This document shows positions 58,228 through 64,000 of a stretch of DNA of 64,000 bases, piece after piece (the first letter of the stretch is position 1; the number at the start of each line of letters is the position of its first letter). A program made the position numbers and the translations under genes. This stretch comes from Luteibaculum oceani. Lineage in GTDB: Bacteria > Bacteroidota > Bacteroidia > Flavobacteriales_D > Luteibaculaceae. The stretch is from NCBI RefSeq assembly GCF_007995015.1, contig NZ_VORB01000008.1, forward strand, positions 1-64,000. Reading direction: 5' to 3'. A model generated the notes under the pieces. The model made no database searches and was not told the origin of the DNA. It was given only the letters and a program-made list of their open reading frames with translations.

Positions 58228-59143
58228 AAGGTCGTGCAACCCAGGTATTCACGGTATTAATTTCCTTTTCATACTTCTGGATAGCTGTCTTACTCAAGGC
58301 AGCTATTTTTCCATTTAGGCGAAATACTTGACCAATTTGTTGAATAGTTTCAACGGTAAAACAGGAAGATAAAAACTGCTCCCAAATGTACTGCTCGGCC
58401 ATTTCATTTGGATGGGCTAAATCGGCTCCGTAGAATCGATAATCCCGAAGGTCATCCTCCACCCATTCCAAAACGGGTAAATAACAAACTCCTTTTATCG
58501 CACTTTCTAATTCGTGGCAAACCAGTCGCAATATAGACTTGGAAAGTTTGTTATTTACAACACCATCTCTAAGGTGTTTTACGGGGCTAACAGTAATAAT
58601 TATCTCCAATTTTGGATTTAATTCTTTCAATTTTGAGAGTACCCCAATACCCTGTTCTACAATGAAATTCACGGATAACAACTCCTTTTTGAAGTTTCCG
58701 TTCGCTTGTTTATGACAATTCGCCACCAGAACCCCTGAAGATATTAGCCTGTAGGCAAAAGCACTTCCAAAGGTTAAAACCAATTTATCTGCAGCCAGAA
58801 GTCTTTTTTTCAAATTACTCCTAGCCGAGTTTAAGTTGGCTAATAAATCCTCTGGCTTAGCACCATTAATCTGGCTATGAGAGAGATAGTGAACGAAGCT
58901 CCCATCTTTTTCACAAATGAGCTCAGGGGAAAAAGGGATATCATCTAATGCAATTTCAATTAACTGGAAAATAGATACGGGGTTAAAGAGCGTACCGAAA
59001 TGACCATTTTCCACATCAAACCTCGCCTGATGGAGCTTTGTGCCAATACGCTCCGTAAAACATGACCCCATTAAATCGATACTGCTTGTGTAGCCAAGAG
59101 GACTTCCAGGGTATTGAAAATCGAAATTAGACCTAAACTTCAT
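58208..59143 (-). CDS. GSCFA-domain protein
   Basis: This 311-residue protein of the GSCFA family is named for its motif, seen here as MGSCFTERIG near residue 25. Further on are GTLFNPVSIF, ITVSPVKHLRDGVV and YFGADLAHP-like YGADLAHPNEMAEQYIW. The arrangement of Ser, Asn and a late Asp-x-x-His suggests an SGNH-hydrolase-type fold, but no activity is established. It starts three bases after the stop of the giant type-B protein, so the two are probably co-transcribed. Confidence 0.82.
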   Translation of the reverse strand: MKFRSNFDFQYPGSPLGYTSSIDLMGSCFTERIGTKLHQARFDVENGHFGTLFNPVSIFQLIEIALDDIPFSPELICEKDGSFVHYLSHSQINGAKPEDLLANLNSARSNLKKRLLAADKLVLTFGSAFAYRLISSGVLVANCHKQANGNFKKELLSVNFIVEQGIGVLSKLKELNPKLEIIITVSPVKHLRDGVVNNKLSKSILRLVCHELESAIKGVCYLPVLEWVEDDLRDYRFYGADLAHPNEMAEQYIWEQFLSSCFTVETIQQIGQVFRLNGKIAALSKTAIQKYEKEINTVNTWVARPFSLTEN

Positions 59144-59145
59144 TC

Positions 59146-62100
59146 CTACTTAAGAATGGTTATATAACCTCGTTTGGATTCCGTAGTTTCATTGTAATAC
59201 CTCACAGTTGCTTGGTAAACATAGGTCTCATCGTTTTGAACCTTCCCTTTGTAAAATCCATCCCAGCCTTCATTTAAATCTGAACTCTGATATACTACCT
59301 CTCCCCATCGATTGTAGATGGTGAAATTCTCCAGCTCCTTGATTCCCAAACCACGAACAAAAATCCTATCATTTACATCGTCGTTATTTGGAGTAAACCC
59401 AGATGGAATATCCATTTGATACTCTTCCTTTACAAAAATCTCGAATGAAAACTGCTTGGGATAGCATCCATGAGGCTCGTCAATAACCGTTATGGTATAA
59501 TCCGAGGTTTTTAATGGCTGAGCATTATTCTCTCTGCAGGTCGCACAGTCTATAGCATAGGTATTTACCCAATTAATGTTCGCATCGTAATGCGCCAATG
59601 AAAGGGAATCCACAACATCAAAGGAGAGTAAGATAAAATCACCGATGTTAATGGTATCGCTCTGTTGTTTGGGGTCAATTATAAACTCGGGAACAACATC
59701 TACCTCAACTGTGGTTGTATCCCTGCAATTATTTACATCCGTAACAATTAACTGGTACTGGGTATTAAAATCAGGGAAGGCAAGTGGTTTCGCTACAGAG
59801 GTATCGGACAGGGACTCCGATGGTGACCACGCATACAATATCCCACCTTTACCTGTTAGCTGGATTGTATCGTAATTACAAATAATGGGGTCTGGCGTTT
59901 CGGCAATAGCAACAGGCAAATCATATACCTCGTATCTCCATTTTAGGGTATCCTGGCAATGTGTTTTAAAATATGGATTGTCTCTCGCTATAAACATCTG
60001 ATTATATACACCAACATTGCTGTATAGCATTTCATTGGAAATTCCTCCCGGTAAACTATCGACCACACCATTACCCCAATCCATTACAAACTGAACACCA
60101 ATGGATCCTAAGTCGGAAAATTGCACTCGCCCCGATCCACAGGTATCTATTCTGGTAAGCACCACATCCGCTTTAGACTTATCAATGAATACCTCCACGG
60201 CCGTATCGCTTTCACAAAAGGCAAGGGTATCTGTTACCGTTACGGTATAAATAGCGGTATTGGTTGGGGTAATATTGGGGTTATGTGCAGAAGGTAAGGT
60301 CATAATCGGCGGATTTACATCCCACCTAACCGTATCTCCACCCGAACTAAATAGCACGATACTATTTCCATCACACAAAACAGTATCAGCAATGATAGAC
60401 ACCTCAGGTTCGGGGTATATCACCACACTTTTTGTTTTAGTTTGGATACATCTTGGATGTTTATCATAACCAGACAATTCAAAATAAATAGTGTCTGGCG
60501 ATCCCGCACTGAAGGCAGTTATTGCATTAGTCGTCTGAAAATCGTGATTTTCCCCAGAGATATCCCAGATCGTATTTCCTACGTATGGCGGATTTGCACT
60601 GTAATTTATACCTATCGTCGCTTTTTGACAGGTGTCGGAATAGACCGGATTAAAATCTATGAACGTAGAATCGCGGAATATCTTAACCGATTTATCTATA
60701 ACACATTTGGTCAGGGTGTCTATCCCCGTAACTGTATATTCTCTTGATGTTGGGGGATCAACCTCAACTTCACTTGAATCTTTATTTCCCGAAACATCAG
60801 TTAAATCTAATACCGGATTCCAGCTATATTTCATAGCGCCTGTTGCCTTTAAGACCGCAGTTTCCCCGAAGCAAAGGGTATCATTTGGACTCACAACTAA
60901 AGGTGGTTTTTCAAAAATCCATAGTTGAATGGAGTCGATATCCGAACATCCTGTTGCGTCATCACTTACTCGCAAGGTTGTGGTAAAGGTTCCGTAATCG
61001 GTATAGGTTTTCGTATCCGACGGACCAAAGCCTTGTTTATCGTAATCCCATTCTACATTAGAAATATTTGCTCCCTGAGAAATACTCACGAACTGTAATG
61101 TTTGTGGAACCGAACAGAAAGTATCTACTGGTAAGGGCTCTATAAAAGCAGTTAATTCATCTACAATTAACTCCTTTTGGTAAGGAACCTTACAGGTACC
61201 GTTTATTAGGAATAATGTGACAGTTATAGGATCGGAGTACCCTCTATCGTATGCGTACTTAACAGTTGAGTCTGGAGGGGTAATTTGTTGGGAAATCCCA
61301 TCCCCAAAATTCCAACTATATAGTTGTGTATTTATAGCACCGTGAACGGTAAGCTGAAAAGTGTCATTAGCACAAAAGGCATCGTCACTAACCGAAATGG
61401 AATCGGCAAAAGGCCCCTCAATTTCTATCATTTCTGGAACGGTAATGGTATCTGAACAACCGTTTGGTGTGGTCACTATCAAACTAACATCGTAAGTTCC
61501 AGGCTTGTCATAAAACCCAATGGTAGTATCTAGAGTTGAACCACCAACACCAAGATCCCATTTATAGATGTAGCCAGAATAAGGCTCCACAAAGTCGGCC
61601 GAAAACTCTGTTATCAAGGGCGGGCAATTCGTGAAATTGGAATCAGTAGTGATTGCAAAACTTGGAATGGGGTCAACAGATATAGCGTTTTTTCTTTCCA
61701 AAGAATCCACGCAAGTGGCGTTAAAACCAATACACTTTATATCAAAAGTATCCACCTGTGTTAACACCAAGGATGGAGCTGAGTCATTGGAGAAATTAAC
61801 TCCATTAATAAACCATTTGTAATCTAAATCTTCCTCGAAATTGGTGTTGTTGGTCAATTTTAATTCTTCGCCCTTACAGTACCCTACCTTATCTACAGAA
61901 AAATTAATATCAGGATTTCGAATGGTGATATTAAAGCCTAGATCCTGAGGCGTGGGACAAAATTCTGCGTCTGTAGCCTTCATGTACAGAAAATAGGTCC
62001 CTTTGTTCTCAAAAGCTATGGGTCCGGGGTCTTGTTCGAAGATGGTATCAATGGCCACCCTTGGGTTTGGGCCGGTATTAAATAAAATCCACTCCCACTT

Positions 62101-64000
62101 CGTAATATTTGTACCCGGCGATTTTGTGGCTTTTACATCAATCTGGTTACCAGCACAAGCAATTAAATCACCACTTTCAAGTTCCACATCTACCTTTGGA
62201 ACCTTCCAAGTAATTTTTCTTCTTACGGTATCGGGGCAGACGGAGTTATAGGCAAATACTACAACGATTGTCTCTTCAAATGTGCTATCCTTTCCCGCTG
62301 GGGGGGTATAGGTATATGACTTATTTTGGTCCAGGTAGGTTAAAACGCCCTCTCTTTCTACAAACCATTTGTGATTCCTCCAACCTGGCATGGATTCTAG
62401 GAAAACGGAATTTTTCCCACTAAACCCTTGATAGCACAACTCATCAGGTATTATTACCACTTCGGTTAATGACTTGCCTCGCGCTATGAAATTAGTCACC
62501 TCACAGCCATTTGCCGAGTTAAAGGCATTGTTTACCGCTGTTACCGTTACAGACCCTACAAAACCCTCTGGAGCTGGCGCATATATCTTAAGTGTATCGG
62601 TAGTTACCGTACGCTGAGAATGAGTTAAGGCATCGACCACCATTCCGTTGTATACCGTATCCTTGTAACTGGGAAACTGCTCAATAATGATTGTATCATT
62701 TTTGGAAGGATCCGTAAAATTAATAGACCATGTTCGCTGAGTCCAACCAGCTGAATTGATCATAACATAAGCCGTATCAGATCCACATGGCTGCGAGAGA
62801 GCAATGGTTCCCATTACAGGTCCCCATTTACCATAAATTTCAAACTTTTTGAGCGTATCCCTACATCCGTTGTAAGAAACAATCAACTCAGCATCGAATC
62901 TCCCCATATTTCCGGGTCCCATATGACCCTCTGGCAAACCATTTAATGTATCGCTAAACTTTTGAGTATGCCTAACCTCTGGATGCTGCTCATTAAATGT
63001 TCCTTCACCCATTACCCAGAACCAGGAATCAATCAAATCGTAGCGCTTCACTCCATCGAGTAGTACGTACGATGTATCCCTAAATAAAGTTAGTTCTTGA
63101 GCACAGGTATCCTGAGGAAAAAAATTAAACTCCGCCGTAGGCTTAATACCTACCTGAATATCTCTAGTTACACCTGAAGTACACCCATTCTCCAGCTCAA
63201 TAAGCATGATTAACTCGTAATCTCCATGCTCTGCTATTGTATGCTGTAAATTGGGATCATTAGGTGTATTTGTGGTGAAAATAATGTTACCGGAAGGCAT
63301 CTTTCTTATGATCCATTCCCGTTTTACCACATTTACCCCTCCGTAATTACTAATATCATTGGCATTTACAAGATGTGGAGCACAGCCATCTAAATCCTGT
63401 ACGTTCAAGAATACTTGGATAGGTGTTAACTTGAATTCTTTCTCCACTGCCCTAACACAACCAGAAGGCGAGGTAATAACCAATCGTATCCTATATCTTC
63501 TATACTGATCGAATGTGTAGGTTACCTGATTTCCGGATTTGGATTGTCCACCGTTAACAGTCCAAACTACTGTAGATCCATCTGGAATTTTGGAGTTCCC
63601 CACGTCGAAGGTTAAATCTTGAGGTACCTGACATGGATTTATCTCTGGAAGTTCAAACTCCGCGCTTATGTCTTCAACCGTTATGGGTAAACAAAATGTG
63701 CTATCACAACGGTTATTATTTCCTGTTACCGTTAAACAGGCGTTGTAAGTTCCAGGTGTTGTATAGCGGTAATTTGGAGATTCCTTATCTGAAATTCCTC
63801 CATCACCAAAATTCCAACTAAAGGTTTCTGCATCCTTACCTCTAAACTTAAAATTGGCTATTCCTCCTGGACAAATGGTTTGGTTAACTTCGAAGAATGG
63901 GTCTAGTTCTGAAATTACCAACAAACCACTTTCGGAACTTTCCGCTCTACAGTTATATTGGCCATCGACCAAAAGAGACACATCATAACTTCCGGGAGTA
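59146..64000 (-). CDS. giant PKD-rich T9SS type-B protein, 5' end beyond the window
   Basis: This is the C-terminal part, about 1617 residues, of a secreted protein. The frame is open to the right edge, where it reads TPGSYDVSLLVDG, so it continues outside. It is built from PKD and Ig-like beta-sandwich units, for example FSWNFGDGGISDKESPNY, YKWDLGVGGSTLDTTI and YSWNFGDGISQQI, with paired cysteines. The end is a type-B gliding-motility C-terminal domain (PSGFTPNNDDVNDRIFV, YNRWGEVVYQS). Export by the type IX system is expected. No PorP/SprF gene adjoins its 3' end; a GSCFA gene does. Confidence 0.88.
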   Translation of the reverse strand, partial: TPGSYDVSLLVDGQYNCRAESSESGLLVISELDPFFEVNQTICPGGIANFKFRGKDAETFSWNFGDGGISDKESPNYRYTTPGTYNACLTVTGNNNRCDSTFCLPITVEDISAEFELPEINPCQVPQDLTFDVGNSKIPDGSTVVWTVNGGQSKSGNQVTYTFDQYRRYRIRLVITSPSGCVRAVEKEFKLTPIQVFLNVQDLDGCAPHLVNANDISNYGGVNVVKREWIIRKMPSGNIIFTTNTPNDPNLQHTIAEHGDYELIMLIELENGCTSGVTRDIQVGIKPTAEFNFFPQDTCAQELTLFRDTSYVLLDGVKRYDLIDSWFWVMGEGTFNEQHPEVRHTQKFSDTLNGLPEGHMGPGNMGRFDAELIVSYNGCRDTLKKFEIYGKWGPVMGTIALSQPCGSDTAYVMINSAGWTQRTWSINFTDPSKNDTIIIEQFPSYKDTVYNGMVVDALTHSQRTVTTDTLKIYAPAPEGFVGSVTVTAVNNAFNSANGCEVTNFIARGKSLTEVVIIPDELCYQGFSGKNSVFLESMPGWRNHKWFVEREGVLTYLDQNKSYTYTPPAGKDSTFEETIVVVFAYNSVCPDTVRRKITWKVPKVDVELESGDLIACAGNQIDVKATKSPGTNITKWEWILFNTGPNPRVAIDTIFEQDPGPIAFENKGTYFLYMKATDAEFCPTPQDLGFNITIRNPDINFSVDKVGYCKGEELKLTNNTNFEEDLDYKWFINGVNFSNDSAPSLVLTQVDTFDIKCIGFNATCVDSLERKNAISVDPIPSFAITTDSNFTNCPPLITEFSADFVEPYSGYIYKWDLGVGGSTLDTTIGFYDKPGTYDVSLIVTTPNGCSDTITVPEMIEIEGPFADSISVSDDAFCANDTFQLTVHGAINTQLYSWNFGDGISQQITPPDSTVKYAYDRGYSDPITVTLFLINGTCKVPYQKELIVDELTAFIEPLPVDTFCSVPQTLQFVSISQGANISNVEWDYDKQGFGPSDTKTYTDYGTFTTTLRVSDDATGCSDIDSIQLWIFEKPPLVVSPNDTLCFGETAVLKATGAMKYSWNPVLDLTDVSGNKDSSEVEVDPPTSREYTVTGIDTLTKCVIDKSVKIFRDSTFIDFNPVYSDTCQKATIGINYSANPPYVGNTIWDISGENHDFQTTNAITAFSAGSPDTIYFELSGYDKHPRCIQTKTKSVVIYPEPEVSIIADTVLCDGNSIVLFSSGGDTVRWDVNPPIMTLPSAHNPNITPTNTAIYTVTVTDTLAFCESDTAVEVFIDKSKADVVLTRIDTCGSGRVQFSDLGSIGVQFVMDWGNGVVDSLPGGISNEMLYSNVGVYNQMFIARDNPYFKTHCQDTLKWRYEVYDLPVAIAETPDPIICNYDTIQLTGKGGILYAWSPSESLSDTSVAKPLAFPDFNTQYQLIVTDVNNCRDTTTVEVDVVPEFIIDPKQQSDTINIGDFILLSFDVVDSLSLAHYDANINWVNTYAIDCATCRENNAQPLKTSDYTITVIDEPHGCYPKQFSFEIFVKEEYQMDIPSGFTPNNDDVNDRIFVRGLGIKELENFTIYNRWGEVVYQSSDLNEGWDGFYKGKVQNDETYVYQATVRYYNETTESKRGYITILK

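Overview
The window looks like chromosomal DNA of a marine-type Bacteroidota, most likely order Flavobacteriales. It is about 40% G+C by eye. It encodes type IX secretion (T9SS) cargo with type-B (gliding-motility) C-terminal domains, PorP/SprF and PorE-like proteins, an S46 dipeptidyl peptidase, a DnaE with a fused proofreading domain, DUF1573 proteins, and TAnnTTTG-type promoters. No rRNA, tRNA, CRISPR array or insertion sequence was recognised.

Region 1 (1-4353) is the accessory part and the most unusual. Three imperfect palindromes of 186-192 bp (121-307, 1044-1229, 1944-2135) separate small gene packets on the minus strand: two toxin-antitoxin pairs and a UPF0158/DUF3024 pair. Each packet carries complementary sequences at its own two ends: GTTGGCAAGC/GCTTGCCAAC, GTTGGCACTA/TAGTGCCAAC and GTTGTGTGC/GCACACAAC. 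This is the signature of integron cassettes, where the end of the recombination site is exchanged with the cassette. A tyrosine recombinase (3220-4353) lies beside the array. It resembles IntI in its N-terminal core-binding region but lacks the IntI-specific insertion and has an extra N-terminal domain. I read this as an integron-like cassette system that does not use a canonical IntI.

Region 2 (4499-30000) is mostly housekeeping. It holds a pair of M16 peptidase-family proteins (one catalytic, one not), two TetR regulators, a thioesterase and a GDPD phosphodiesterase, a five-unit DUF349 protein, a DEAD-box helicase and a 3'-5' exonuclease. Next is a tightly packed plus-strand run of about 10 kb: rfbC, lytic transglycosylase, uvrA, LOG-family protein, two exported proteins and a large propeller histidine kinase, which meets a lone receiver-domain gene tail to tail. 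Then come a C-terminal processing protease, a DUF1573 protein, a pterin carbinolamine dehydratase and a predicted DPP11-type S46 peptidase.

Region 3 (30102-41444) is a surface/secretion locus: a 2642-residue T9SS type-B protein with about 20 repeats of 80 residues, its adjoining PorP/SprF partner, and a PorE-like TPR/PD40/OmpA protein ending in a DUF1573-like domain.

Region 4 (41441-50013) is a minus-strand run. It encodes cytochrome c maturation (ccmB, C, D, E, F, with a cysteine-type CcmE) followed by a DUF2520 protein, a KdsC-like phosphatase, a UbiA prenyltransferase, Maf and a MORN-like protein. Region 5 (50096-64000) holds a lipoprotein-type M49 peptidase (DPP III family), a PAS histidine kinase, dnaE, a GSCFA protein and the 3' part of a second giant T9SS type-B PKD-rich protein that runs off the right edge.
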